Origin: Pirellula sp.
GTDB taxonomy: Bacteria; Planctomycetota; Planctomycetia; Pirellulales; PNKZ01
Assembly: GCA_013822735.1 (NCBI GenBank)
Contig: PNKZ01000006.1
Location: 181,809 to 245,808, forward strand
Length of the DNA: 64,000 nt
Direction of reading: 5' to 3'
In this document: in pieces, positions 27,284 to 36,216 of the stretch
Layout of the letters: every line of letters starts with the position of its first letter
Numbering within the stretch: position 1 is the stretch's first letter
The notes under the pieces: generated by a model
Seen by the model: only the letters and a program-made list of their open reading frames with translations
Told to the model about the DNA's origin: nothing
Databases searched by the model: none
Translations under genes and position numbers: made by a program

Positions 27284-28243
27284 ATGCGACGCATCGCCAT
27301 CACGGGCAGCTCGGGCTATGTCGGCGGATGCTTGCTGCGGCATTTGCGTGAGCACTATCCCGACGCGGCGATTCTTGGTCTCGACGTCGTCGACCCGCCC
27401 GATCGGGCAGGGCATGAGTTTCTCAAGCTCGACATGCGCGACCGGGCCTTTGTCGATGCGCTGCGCAAGTTTGCGCCCGATACGTTAATCCACATGGCCT
27501 TCGTCGTGCCGCCGATGCACAACGAAGCGCGCATGCACGACATCAATCTCCGCGGGAGCCGTAACGTGCTCGCCGCCGCTGCGGATATTCGTCCCGAGCG
27601 GTTGATGATCTGCTCGAGCGCCACGGCGCTCGGAGCCCGAGCCGACAACCCGGTGCCGATGGACGATCGCTATCCGCTGCGCGCCGACATCCGCTTTCGC
27701 TATGCGGCCGACAAAATCGAACTCGAAACGATCACTGCCGCCTACGCCGCCGCACATCCGGAATCGCATGTAAGTTGGGTCCGCCCTTGCGTCGTCGCCG
27801 GCCCGAATTGCGACAACTACCTGAGCCGGCTACTGTTGGAATGCCCGATCGTCGCGAAACTCGACGGCGTCGACACCCCATTGCAATTGGTCCACGAAGA
27901 CGACGTCTCCGCGGCCTGCCGCATCATTCTCGAGCGAGGCGCCGCGGGCCCGTTCAACATCTGTCCGGTCGACTCCTTGCCGCTCTCCGTGATCGCCGAA
28001 CGTACCAAGCGTTGGCAAATGTCGCTCAACTTTCGCCTCGCGAAGTTTCTCGCCGCGCTAGGCTGGTGGAGCTACTTCCCGATGCACGAATACCCGCCGA
28101 ACTTTCTTGAGTTCGTCCGCTATCCTTGGGTCGCAGCTCCCAATCGTCTCTGCAACGAACTCGGCTTCGCGTTCCAACACACGACCGATTCGACGCTCGA
28201 CATTATGGTGGCGCTCGAACAAGCACGACGACGAAAGAAGTAA
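27284..28243 (+). CDS. NAD-dependent epimerase/dehydratase (extended SDR)
   Basis: The 319-residue protein has the extended-SDR layout: the NAD-binding GSSGYVGGCLLRHLREHYPD near residue 6, an acidic residue after beta-2 (LDVVDPPD), and IHMAFVVPP. SSATALGARADNP contains the catalytic Ser region, and the catalytic YAADK lies near residue 143. WVRPCVVAGPN and QLVHEDDVSAAC are the substrate-side motifs. The sugar or other substrate cannot be told from sequence. It is 8 nt upstream of a condensation-domain protein, so the two are an operon and may act on the same lipid- or peptide-linked metabolite. Confidence 0.9.
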   Translation: MRRIAITGSSGYVGGCLLRHLREHYPDAAILGLDVVDPPDRAGHEFLKLDMRDRAFVDALRKFAPDTLIHMAFVVPPMHNEARMHDINLRGSRNVLAAAADIRPERLMICSSATALGARADNPVPMDDRYPLRADIRFRYAADKIELETITAAYAAAHPESHVSWVRPCVVAGPNCDNYLSRLLLECPIVAKLDGVDTPLQLVHEDDVSAACRIILERGAAGPFNICPVDSLPLSVIAERTKRWQMSLNFRLAKFLAALGWWSYFPMHEYPPNFLEFVRYPWVAAPNRLCNELGFAFQHTTDSTLDIMVALEQARRRKK

Positions 28244-28251
28244 GGGTTGCC

Positions 28252-29601
28252 ATGCCGTCGTTGTCGTTTACGCCGTTTGAGGAGTCGCTTTACGTCGACG
28301 ACTGTCCGGCGTATCCGTGGAACATTCTGTTTCGGCTCACCTTCGACGGCCCTCTCGATCGCGCGCTGTGGGAGAAATCGCTCGCCGCCGTGGCGGGACG
28401 ACATCCGTTCTTGCGCGCCAAGGTGCGCCGCAGCAAGCTCGGCCGCTTTTTTTGGCTCTGGCCAGACGACGGTCACCCGACGGCGCCGGTGGCCGTGAAT
28501 TGGAACGAGCATGCCGTGGGCGTTTGGCCGGCCCTCGAGCGGCTGCCGATCGAGCAAGGTCGCGCGCTCGACACCTGGATTGCCGACGCGCCCGGCCGCA
28601 CGGAAGCGCTACTTCATTTTCATCACATCGCCGTCGACGGCCTCGGTGCCGAACAGATCATCGGCGACTTGTTGCTGGCCTACGACGCCCTCGCGCGCGG
28701 AGTTTCGCCGGCTTGGGCGCAGCTTGACGAAGCGAGCCTCCGTCGTCGCGGCACGTACGGCTACAACGTGATCAAGTTCTTACGCAACCTGCCGAAGCTC
28801 TCCGTCGGCCTTCGCGGCGTGAAGCAGTTTCTGGCACGTAAGCCGGTGCCGCTCCTGCCGCACGAGCCGGCCGTGCGCACGACGCCGCTCCCGACGACCT
28901 ATCCCGCCGTCCGCACGCACGCCTTTTCCGCCGCCGAAACCCAAGCACTGCTCGCCGCCGCGCGCGCCTCGGGAGCCACGCTCAACGACCTTCTAGCGCG
29001 AGACCTGTTCCTGGCACTCCGCGCGTGGCGCGAGCGGCGCACGACCGTGCCCGACGACCAGTGGCTGCGTCTGCTCGTGCCGGTCAACATGCGCACGCCC
29101 GACGATCGCACGATGCCGGCCGCCAATGTAATGAGCACGATTTTCCTCGATCGCGACGGCGCGCAACTCCGCGGCGATGCGGCGACGTTGCTTCAAACCG
29201 TGCACGACGAGATGACGCTGATCAAGCGCAACGACCTCGGCCTGATCTACCTGCTTTCGCTGCGCGTTTCCGGCATTCTTCCCGGCGCTATCGAACGGGC
29301 CGCACGAAAGCAGAAGTTTTGCAACACGGCGATCCTCACGAACATTCTCCGCCCGCTCGACACCTTGCCGCTGCCGCGCACCGACGGCCGACTCCAAGTG
29401 GGCGACGTACATCTCGACGACTTCGAGTTCTTCGCCCCTCCGCGTCCGCTCACTTGTGCGTCGTTCGGCATTTCCACGTACGCCGGCAGGCTTCATGTAG
29501 GGCTTCAGGCGGACTCGCGGTTTCTTTCGGCAAGCGACATCGATGAACTTCAGGCCGACTACATTCGCCTGCTTTCGCGCTCGATTGCTACGGCGACATA
29601 G
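28252..29601 (+). CDS. Stand-alone condensation-domain / acyltransferase protein
   Basis: The 449-residue protein carries the condensation-domain active site HHIAVDG (His124, His125, Asp129, Gly130) after LLHFHH. It also shows the early LWEKSLAAVAGRHPFLRAKV block of NRPS condensation and PapA/WES-type acyltransferases. The later VPVNMRTPDDRTMPAANVMS and the C-terminal FGISTYAGRLHVGLQAD segments are likewise typical. There is no adenylation or carrier domain here or next door, so it is probably a free-standing ester- or amide-forming acyltransferase. It starts at ATG 28252, 8 nt after the epimerase stop; the pair may build or modify a small lipid or peptide product. Confidence 0.85.
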   Translation: MPSLSFTPFEESLYVDDCPAYPWNILFRLTFDGPLDRALWEKSLAAVAGRHPFLRAKVRRSKLGRFFWLWPDDGHPTAPVAVNWNEHAVGVWPALERLPIEQGRALDTWIADAPGRTEALLHFHHIAVDGLGAEQIIGDLLLAYDALARGVSPAWAQLDEASLRRRGTYGYNVIKFLRNLPKLSVGLRGVKQFLARKPVPLLPHEPAVRTTPLPTTYPAVRTHAFSAAETQALLAAARASGATLNDLLARDLFLALRAWRERRTTVPDDQWLRLLVPVNMRTPDDRTMPAANVMSTIFLDRDGAQLRGDAATLLQTVHDEMTLIKRNDLGLIYLLSLRVSGILPGAIERAARKQKFCNTAILTNILRPLDTLPLPRTDGRLQVGDVHLDDFEFFAPPRPLTCASFGISTYAGRLHVGLQADSRFLSASDIDELQADYIRLLSRSIATAT

Positions 29602-29742
29602 CGCAACGCAACGCCCAAATTCGACCGGTAGATGACTATTTCGGTGGGTTCGCGGATCGAGCTAGCCCAAAAGAATCCATCGGCGATAGAATCAGAAGAT
29701 ACCTGCTTCGCGCCCGTCCGACTTGAGTTGAAGGAGAATGCC

Positions 29743-30420
29743 ATGCGAACGTCTCTTGTATTCGCCGTAGCAATCACGCTGTTTTCATGCACGCAACAGG
29801 CGCGAGCGCAAGCGACTGCAGCCGGTCCGGCATCGGAACCTTCCGCCGTTCCCGCTCCGATGCCTAAGGTCGTCATCGATCCCGCTCCCGCGGCGTTGCC
29901 TCCCGCAGCACGGCCTCCCGCCGCAGCAGATGCGAAAGTCGAAGCGAGCGGCCCCGTCACGACGAAAGACGAGCCCGAAGCCGCGCCTACGGTCGACGAC
30001 GATTGGCGCTTCGTTTGGAAAGACAACATGTGGTGGTACTACATGCCTGACGAAACGTGGATGGTGCATCAAAACGGCGCATGGACGAAGTACGATCCGG
30101 CCGCGATGCTCGCCGCACAGCAACAGCTGCAAATGCAATTGCAGCAGCAAATGTATTCGCAGCCCAACGTTTACGCGCAGCCGTCGCGCGCCTACCGCGG
30201 TTACTCGAATTACAACAACTACAACAATTACAACCGACCGCGAGTCAGCATCGGCATCGGAACGGGCGGATACCCCAGCGGCTACGGCTATCCCTACGGC
30301 GGCGGTTACGGCGGCTACGGCTACGGAAGCCCCTTCGGCTATGGTTCCCCATACGGCGGCGGCTTCCCCGGCTACTACGGCGGCCGTAGCGGCGTGAGCT
30401 TCGGCATCGGCATCTATTAG
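29743..30420 (+). CDS. Secreted Gly/Tyr-rich protein
   Basis: ATG 29743 with AAGGAGAATGCC upstream begins a signal peptide (MRTSLVFAVAITLFSCTQQA). The 225-residue product has a Pro/Ala-rich stalk and a central WRFVWKDNMWWYYMPDETWM segment. A Gln-rich helix (AAQQQLQMQLQQQM) follows, and a C-terminal tail of about 80 residues is built of Gly, Tyr, Ser and Pro (YGYPYGGGYGGYGYG). Such Gly/Tyr tails occur in envelope-associated and amyloid-like proteins. No enzymatic motif is present. It is likely surface-exposed; its role is unknown. Confidence 0.78.
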   Translation: MRTSLVFAVAITLFSCTQQARAQATAAGPASEPSAVPAPMPKVVIDPAPAALPPAARPPAAADAKVEASGPVTTKDEPEAAPTVDDDWRFVWKDNMWWYYMPDETWMVHQNGAWTKYDPAAMLAAQQQLQMQLQQQMYSQPNVYAQPSRAYRGYSNYNNYNNYNRPRVSIGIGTGGYPSGYGYPYGGGYGGYGYGSPFGYGSPYGGGFPGYYGGRSGVSFGIGIY

Positions 30421-30628
30421 TAGGCGTTGGGCACTAGGCGCAAGTTGGATGAGTTGAGCTTTGTGTGACTCGCCGGCGTGCGCATGCATTGCACTCGGCA
30501 GGCTCCGCGGACGTGCGACGCGATTGTCGCCCGCCCCGATAGACGATCTCGCGTGAGTTCTTGCCCATTCACGAACCTTGAAGCCGTGGTGATGAGTCGC
30601 TAACATGTTACGGAAGAGCGATGCTCCC

Positions 30629-30710
30629 GGGGGGTAAGCGAATGGTTAGCGGCGACACTGGAAATGTCGTGCCGAGCAATCGGTTGCGAGTTCGAATCTC
30701 GTGCCCTCCG
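30629..30710 (+). tRNA. tRNA-Ser (GGA)
   Basis: The acceptor 5' GGGGGGT (30629-30635) pairs with GCCCTCC (30703-30709), with discriminator G at 30710. The anticodon stem CGACA/TGTCG encloses CTGGAAA, giving anticodon GGA at 30660-30662. A long class-II variable arm CCGA/TCGG (30672-30683) is present, and the T arm GCGAG-TTCGAAT-CTCGT is intact. CCA is not encoded. The D arm is weak (two clear pairs) and position 8 is A, which is atypical. Its 3' end abuts an integrase remnant. Confidence 0.8.
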
Positions 30711-30714
30711 CTCT

Positions 30715-31140
30715 TTAAGTTTTGATCTGGTCGTCAGCGTCGTGTTCGACGTAGTACTTGAGCGTCGTCTCGATGGACTCGTGCCGCATGAGCAATCGCA
30801 GTGTCGCCGGTTTGATTCGCGTTGCCCATCGCGTGGCAAACGCCCTCCGCAGGTCGTGTCGTAAGCACTGGCGTACTTGTCTTCAGTTCGGATGACCGGC
30901 ACCCCGGCATCCTCTCCGATGCCGGAGATTTGCGCGACTGACCAGCTTGGCGGTCATCGGCTTTCCGGAGCAGAGGCCTTCGAGTCGGAATACCAAGACC
31001 TGCCGTTTTGCTCCGGCGTCTGCAGGAGCCATTCGGCAAAGTCAGGCGTCAACGGCAGCAATCAGTCTTGATTGCCTTTCTCGGCGGCTGCCTAATCTTG
31101 ATGTAGTCAATCGCGCTGCGCTTCGACAGCAAAACGGTTA
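30715..31140 (-). pseudogene. Degraded tyrosine recombinase (integrase) next to tRNA-Ser
   Basis: Read on the minus strand across shifting frames, the C-terminal catalytic domain is plain. ISGIGEDAGVPVIRTEDKYA is followed, after a frame change, by HDLRRAFATRWATRIKPATL (catalytic His/Arg) and LLMRHESIETTLKYYVEHD (the His motif and the nucleophilic Tyr), with a TAA at 30715-30717. Upstream, PDFAEWLLQTPEQNG and AIDYIKIRQP-like pieces continue to about 31140, with further frame breaks and stops. At least two frameshifts inactivate it. Abutting the 3' end of tRNA-Ser on the opposite strand is the classic arrangement of a site-specific integrase of a genomic island or prophage that used the tRNA as attachment site. 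Confidence 0.85.
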
Positions 31141-31222
31141 ATCAGTATTGCGACAACGTACTGTCCGTGGATAACGTGTCGCGAATGTCGCACTTTTCGA
31201 CTTGCCGCCGGGGCCAACGCCG

Positions 31223-34200
31223 TTACTTGGAGCCGTCGGCGATCCTTCGTCCATTGGGCGCTGCATCAGATATTCGCAAGTAGAGAGCGTGGTCGCCGGT
31301 TTCATTGGCAACTCGCACCAGTAGCGCGTTCCAGCCGGGTTTCAGCGTGGCCGGAACGGTGTCTTGGTCCGGCACCGCAATGCGCGACGTCAAGGATTCG
31401 TAGAGTTGTCCGCCATTGAGCCACAATCGGGCTTGGTCGTCCGTTCCCAAGAGAATGACGACTTGTTGCTCTTTAAGGGAGTAGATTGGGAATAGAGCAT
31501 AGGCGGAAATATGTTGATCATGTTCCATCAACGGACCAAAATCCACGACCCCTTGAGCGCTTTCGGAAACCGCATTCCAACTCCACTTCGCGGAAAAAGC
31601 GGCCTCTTCGGCGCCAAAAAAGTCACCCTTTTCCGGACCATAACTGACGTTCATATCTGCAGGAAACGGACCGGCGACGACGCCGTCGAACACGATCCAG
31701 TTCGGCTTCGGCCTCAACGCGAAATAACGCTTTAAGTCGGCGGTCGCTTGCATCCAGTCTCGCTTGTCAGCATGAATCTCAGCGCGCAATTGCCAATCGG
31801 CAGACCGTGTTGGATCGGCCGCGAGACGGCGGTCGATCGACGACAGTATTCTCGAAGCGCGGTCCGCGACGTATCCGGGCGTAGCGTCGTGTATGTGAAT
31901 CTGATGGTCTTCCCCGGACGATGCTAGAACCATCCCGTCGGGACTCCAGGCCACGCCGTTCACCTGGCGAGTATGGGTGGCGAGCGTCACCGCTTGCTTG
32001 CCGGTTTCGGCATCCCACACCTTCACCGCCCCCTCTCTGCCCGCAGAGGCCAAACGCGTGCCGTCGGGACTCCAAATCACCTGAGCGACATGCGTCGAAT
32101 GCCCTGGCAGCGTTCGAAATTTCTGGCCCGACGCCGCGCTCCATATTTGAATCGCCTTGTCATAACCGGCAGATGCTAGTTGCAAGCCGTCAGGACTCCA
32201 AGCGACCGAGATGACCTCCGATGTATGCCCGCGATAACAGAGAACTTCATCTCCCGAGGCAACGTCCCAAACCTTGACGGTGCGATCTCCCGATGCGCCG
32301 GCCAACCGCCGACCGTCGGAGCTCCAGGCCACGGCATAGACCGTGTGCTCGTTACCCTCAATGACGCGCAGAACTTGCTTGGTCGCGACGTCCCAGATGC
32401 GAATCGTCTTGTCTGCTCCGCCCGAGGCCAGCCGTCGACCATCGGGGCTCCAGGCTACCGATCGGACGGTTCCCGAATGCGCATTCAGAACACCCGGCTT
32501 TTGTTCGGTGCCTACGCTCCAAAGGCGAATCTCATTTTTGCCCGCGGCTGCTAGGCAAGTTCCAGCAGGATGCCAAGCGATGGAATACACGGCTTCGTCA
32601 TCCGCTTTTCCCACCCACCGCACTTCGCGCCGCGACATCTCCCAAACCCTGACTGTGCCGGATGCGTCCGACGAAGCGCAGAGCGCTGCATCGCGCGGAT
32701 GCCAGGCGAGAGCGAGGACCGGGCTTTCCGAACTGGTTAGAATCGGCGTTTCCGAACCTGATGATGCATCCCAGAACCGCACCGTATTGTCATAGCCTGA
32801 CGAAGCGATGAGGTCCCCGCGAGGGCTCCAAGCCACGGTGGTGATTTGCGCAGTGTGCCCCCGCAGACTAAAGATCGCCGTTCCGCTCTCCGCCTGCCAA
32901 ACTTTTACGGTCTGATCGTCGCTACCGGAAGCGAGGCGGGTGCCGTCGGGATTCCACACTACCGACGTCACTCCCTGGGTATGCCCGCGGACGACGCGCA
33001 GTTCACGGCCGTCTTCAGGATCCCAGATTCGCAACGTCTGATCATTGCTCACTGAAGCCAATCTCGTTCCGTCTAAATTCCAAGCGACATGATTGACCCA
33101 ATTGTTATGGCCAACCAGCTTGTGAGCCGTTTCTCCGGAGACGACGTCCCAGATACGGATCTTCGCGTCGCGAGAGGCCGAGGCGAGTCGCCGACTATCC
33201 GGTCTCCAAGCCAGACCGATCACCGCATCCGAGTGGCCGCGGAGAACCTTGCGGCTTTCTCCGTTCGATGCCTTCCAGATTAGAATTTTACCGTCACGAT
33301 CACCCGACGCGATTGTGTTTCCATCCGGGCTCCAGGCCACGGCACACACGTTCGCCGTATGATCATGGAAGCTGAAGAGTTCCGTTCCTATATCGGCATC
33401 CCAGATGCGCACGGTTTGATCTCGGCCGGCCGACGCCAAATGCCGGCCGTCGGGACTCCAGGAGACGGAGAGCACTTCACTGCCGTGACCTAAAAGTCGC
33501 AATGGCGATCGCTTATCGGCGACGTTCCAGATACAAATCGTTTGATCCCAGCCCGCGGAGGCAAGTCGCGCACCATCGGGGCTCCAAGCAACTTGGTAGG
33601 CTCCGTGCAGATGACCGATACGAGTCGACAAACTGCGATGGCACAAACCGTGGAGGAAATACCATTCCCAATTGCGGAGGTCCGGACGCGATTCTTGCCA
33701 AGGGGCGAGCATTTCGCTCACGCGACCGAGTCCGGTCGGATCGGTTGCCGCCTGCCCCGCCTGATTCATTTCCGATAAATAGAGAACTCGGCGTAGCTCA
33801 TCACCCTGTGCGTCGGATTGTTTGCGGAGTCCTGCCTCACGATTCTCCGCTTCGACGGCCTTCGCTCGCTCGCGTTCCTTCTCCAACGCCAACAGCCCCT
33901 TTTGATCCGCCAGCGCCCCCATCTCGCGTGCCAGTGCTCGATGCTCCCCCTCCAACTTGCGGAAATGTGCGGCTGCCAAGAGCGCTCCCACGGCAATCAG
34001 TACCAAGAGTAAAGCGATACTCGACAGCGCCGCCGCCACCCCTTTATTTCTTGTTCCCCAACGCCAAACACGCTCGAGCCGCCCTACCGGCCGTGCATGA
34101 ATCGGTTGGCCGGTCATAAATCGCCGGAGATCATCGGCCAACTCCGCGGCCGTGGTATAGCGGCGCGCCGGATCCTTACGAAGACATTTCAGGCAAATGG

Positions 34201-35146
34201 TCTCTAAGTCGCGAGGCACGTTTGCGTTCAAGCGCGACGGCGGCACCGGCTCGACGGCTACAACTTGGCGCTCCGTTTCGATTGCCGTCTCTGCTCGGAA
34301 CGGCGGTCGACCCGTGAGCATCTCGTAGAGGATCGTACCGAGCGCGTAGATGTCGACCGAAGGACCAATCGAACCGAGATCTCCCATGGCTTGCTCGGGC
34401 GCCATATAGCTGGGGGTGCCCACTCGCGCCCCGACCATCGTCAGCTCAAGATCTCCCTCGATATGTCGGGCCAGACCGAAATCGGCGATCTTAGGCGTCC
34501 CGTCGTCGGTGAGTAGGATGTTGGCCGGCTTTAGATCTCGATGAATGATCCGTTTGGTGTGCGCCAACTGCACAGCCATCGCCAGATTCGCGACAAGCTC
34601 GGCAGCGCGCGGCGAAGGTTGCGGCGTTCCTTTCAACTGTTGTGCGAGGCTCCCTCCCTCGACGAACTCCATCGTAAAAAACGGCCGCCCGTCCAAGTCG
34701 CCCACGTCGTGGATCTGCACGATATGCGGATGCCGTAATGCGGCGACGGCCTGCGATTCGCATTCGAATCTCGCTAGTTCACGCGGGCTTGCGTAGGGCC
34801 CGGCGAGGAGCATTTTTAGCGCGACAACTCGATTGAGCTTCAGATGTTTGGCCTTGTAGACGACTCCCATTCCGCCGCGACCGAGGATGCCGGCCACCTC
34901 GTAGCCCCGAATTCTTGGCAGCTGTTCGATGCCGGCACCTGCCCGACCTGCGGGAATGTCTTCTCCCGCGACGAGCGTGTGCGAGGGAAATAGCTCGTCC
35001 AGTTGTTGCTCCGCGCTGCGGATTTGCTCCATCCGTTGAAGAACCTTGGGGAGAAGTTCCGGACATTCCGCGCACGCCTCCGCCGGATCGCAGTGCGATT
35101 CCAGAATGCGTTCAAGCAGTTCTCTAACCCGCCATTTGTCATTCAT
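31223..35146 (-). CDS. Membrane Ser/Thr protein kinase with 14 WD40 repeats
   Basis: The 1307-residue protein has an N-terminal helical segment with CPELL near residue 28. Its Hanks-type kinase domain spans about 80-340: GRGGMGVVY at 89, Lys111, HRDLKPAN at 202, DFG at 222 and GTPSYMAPEQ. One membrane helix lies at about 375-400 (LSSIALLLVLIAVGALLAAA), followed by a coiled segment. About 14 WD40 repeats come next, each with a VAWSPDG-like core and a WD-like end, forming two seven-bladed propellers. A C-terminal module follows. All catalytic residues are intact. The sigma-factor gene just upstream (72 nt) shows the ECF-kinase operon arrangement, where the kinase likely controls its sigma factor by phosphorylation. 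Confidence 0.93.
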   Translation of the reverse strand: MNDKWRVRELLERILESHCDPAEACAECPELLPKVLQRMEQIRSAEQQLDELFPSHTLVAGEDIPAGRAGAGIEQLPRIRGYEVAGILGRGGMGVVYKAKHLKLNRVVALKMLLAGPYASPRELARFECESQAVAALRHPHIVQIHDVGDLDGRPFFTMEFVEGGSLAQQLKGTPQPSPRAAELVANLAMAVQLAHTKRIIHRDLKPANILLTDDGTPKIADFGLARHIEGDLELTMVGARVGTPSYMAPEQAMGDLGSIGPSVDIYALGTILYEMLTGRPPFRAETAIETERQVVAVEPVPPSRLNANVPRDLETICLKCLRKDPARRYTTAAELADDLRRFMTGQPIHARPVGRLERVWRWGTRNKGVAAALSSIALLLVLIAVGALLAAAHFRKLEGEHRALAREMGALADQKGLLALEKERERAKAVEAENREAGLRKQSDAQGDELRRVLYLSEMNQAGQAATDPTGLGRVSEMLAPWQESRPDLRNWEWYFLHGLCHRSLSTRIGHLHGAYQVAWSPDGARLASAGWDQTICIWNVADKRSPLRLLGHGSEVLSVSWSPDGRHLASAGRDQTVRIWDADIGTELFSFHDHTANVCAVAWSPDGNTIASGDRDGKILIWKASNGESRKVLRGHSDAVIGLAWRPDSRRLASASRDAKIRIWDVVSGETAHKLVGHNNWVNHVAWNLDGTRLASVSNDQTLRIWDPEDGRELRVVRGHTQGVTSVVWNPDGTRLASGSDDQTVKVWQAESGTAIFSLRGHTAQITTVAWSPRGDLIASSGYDNTVRFWDASSGSETPILTSSESPVLALAWHPRDAALCASSDASGTVRVWEMSRREVRWVGKADDEAVYSIAWHPAGTCLAAAGKNEIRLWSVGTEQKPGVLNAHSGTVRSVAWSPDGRRLASGGADKTIRIWDVATKQVLRVIEGNEHTVYAVAWSSDGRRLAGASGDRTVKVWDVASGDEVLCYRGHTSEVISVAWSPDGLQLASAGYDKAIQIWSAASGQKFRTLPGHSTHVAQVIWSPDGTRLASAGREGAVKVWDAETGKQAVTLATHTRQVNGVAWSPDGMVLASSGEDHQIHIHDATPGYVADRASRILSSIDRRLAADPTRSADWQLRAEIHADKRDWMQATADLKRYFALRPKPNWIVFDGVVAGPFPADMNVSYGPEKGDFFGAEEAAFSAKWSWNAVSESAQGVVDFGPLMEHDQHISAYALFPIYSLKEQQVVILLGTDDQARLWLNGGQLYESLTSRIAVPDQDTVPATLKPGWNALLVRVANETGDHALYLRISDAAPNGRRIADGSK

Positions 35147-35218
35147 GACTTCAAAACGTGATAGTCATTTTTGCGGCAGTACGGCTATGTTATTCACGTT
35201 ACGCGAATCCCCCACAGG

Positions 35219-35854
35219 CTACGCTTCGCTAGACGACTTTTCGTCCGGCTGGAGATCAGCGCAAGCCTCCGACAGTAATAGCACGGCGTGATTCAGACGT
35301 CGCTGTACAGTCTTAAGGGAAACTCCCGTAATTTCGGCCGCCTCGGCATGTGTCATTCCCTGAATTCGCACCAAACTGAACACCTCTCTCTCGATCTCCG
35401 GAAGATCTTCAATGGCCTTGAGCATCCTGCGGGTGTTTTGGCTCAGGCCCGACTCGCTGTTCGAAGGCGCAACCGCGAGGGAGTCCAGCAACTCAACATC
35501 GGGCTCGTTCCTATCTAAGCGTCGGGCCAGGTCATTGAGCTCCCAGCGAATGTGCTGGTTTGCCAAGGCGAAGAATTGACGAACGGTTGCCGGCTGAATC
35601 TTTTCGAGCGATTTAAGCAATCGCTCAACTACCGCACTCAGAAGCTCGTCGGCCTGACAATTGAGCGGCGGATAAGTCAATCGAGGGTAGCTTTGATGCA
35701 GCAGTGCACTGCAAAGCATCTGCAGCCTACGGACCGAGCGCGCGAGTAAGGCGCGAATAATGGAATCGGCCGGGGCATCGCCGCGTGTTCCGGCCAGTTC
35801 CCCGAGGTATTGTTGGACCGCCGCCGTCGTGCCTGCTTCATCTTGTGGGGCCAT
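35219..35854 (-). CDS. ECF-type sigma factor (kinase-linked, planctomycete type)
   Basis: The 211-residue protein has an N-terminal sigma-2-like region (RLQMLCSALLHQSYPRLTYP, TVRQFFALANQHIRWELNDL) and a C-terminal region-4 helix-turn-helix (LPEIEREVFSLVRIQGMTHA, then AAEITGVSLKTVQRRLNHA). It is closely related over its whole length to the sigma factor at 48378. No anti-sigma gene is present; the following gene encodes a Ser/Thr kinase, so control by phosphorylation is the likely alternative, as described for kinase-linked ECF groups. It starts at ATG 35854. The region upstream (35855-36216) is presumably its promoter together with that of cydA. Confidence 0.9.
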   Translation of the reverse strand: MAPQDEAGTTAAVQQYLGELAGTRGDAPADSIIRALLARSVRRLQMLCSALLHQSYPRLTYPPLNCQADELLSAVVERLLKSLEKIQPATVRQFFALANQHIRWELNDLARRLDRNEPDVELLDSLAVAPSNSESGLSQNTRRMLKAIEDLPEIEREVFSLVRIQGMTHAEAAEITGVSLKTVQRRLNHAVLLLSEACADLQPDEKSSSEA

Positions 35855-36216
35855 GGTCGTCTCGCGGAATGCTGTTGCTCCGAGCGTGCGAGGGCAAAAA
35901 GTGCTGAATCAGACTACCGGATAGCCGTGTGCGTTTCTACTCACTGAATTCGGGTGTCGGCTTCGATGCCGGCCGCGCCGAACGCTTAGTAGTCACGGCA
36001 GCATATTTCGACGGAATACGACCGGACGGCGGCCGCGGCGGCCCGCAGATTGTCAGACGAAAGATATGAATTCCAACGGCTCATCGAACGCACACAGTGA
36101 CGTGCAAGTTGTGACGGTGCTTGTTTGCGGTCCGGTCAGGCCGGCGAGATGATTGGTCGGCTAACATTTGTTCACGGCGGCGGCGGTGGCACGCAGGGAG
36201 CTGAGGGAGAAACGAG
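35855..36216. other. Intergenic region between divergent sigma and cydA genes
   Basis: The 362 bp hold no convincing ORF. They must contain the divergent promoters of the ECF-kinase operon (left) and cydAB (right). GAGGGAGAAACGAG just before the cydA ATG is its ribosome binding site. No clear operator or structured RNA was recognised. Confidence 0.6.

Noticed and set aside
34757-34772. TTCGAATCTCG matching the tRNA-Ser T-arm sequence, considered as a second att site of the island
   Set aside because: Only 11 bp match, it lies inside the coding sequence of the kinase, and it does not include the tRNA 3' end.
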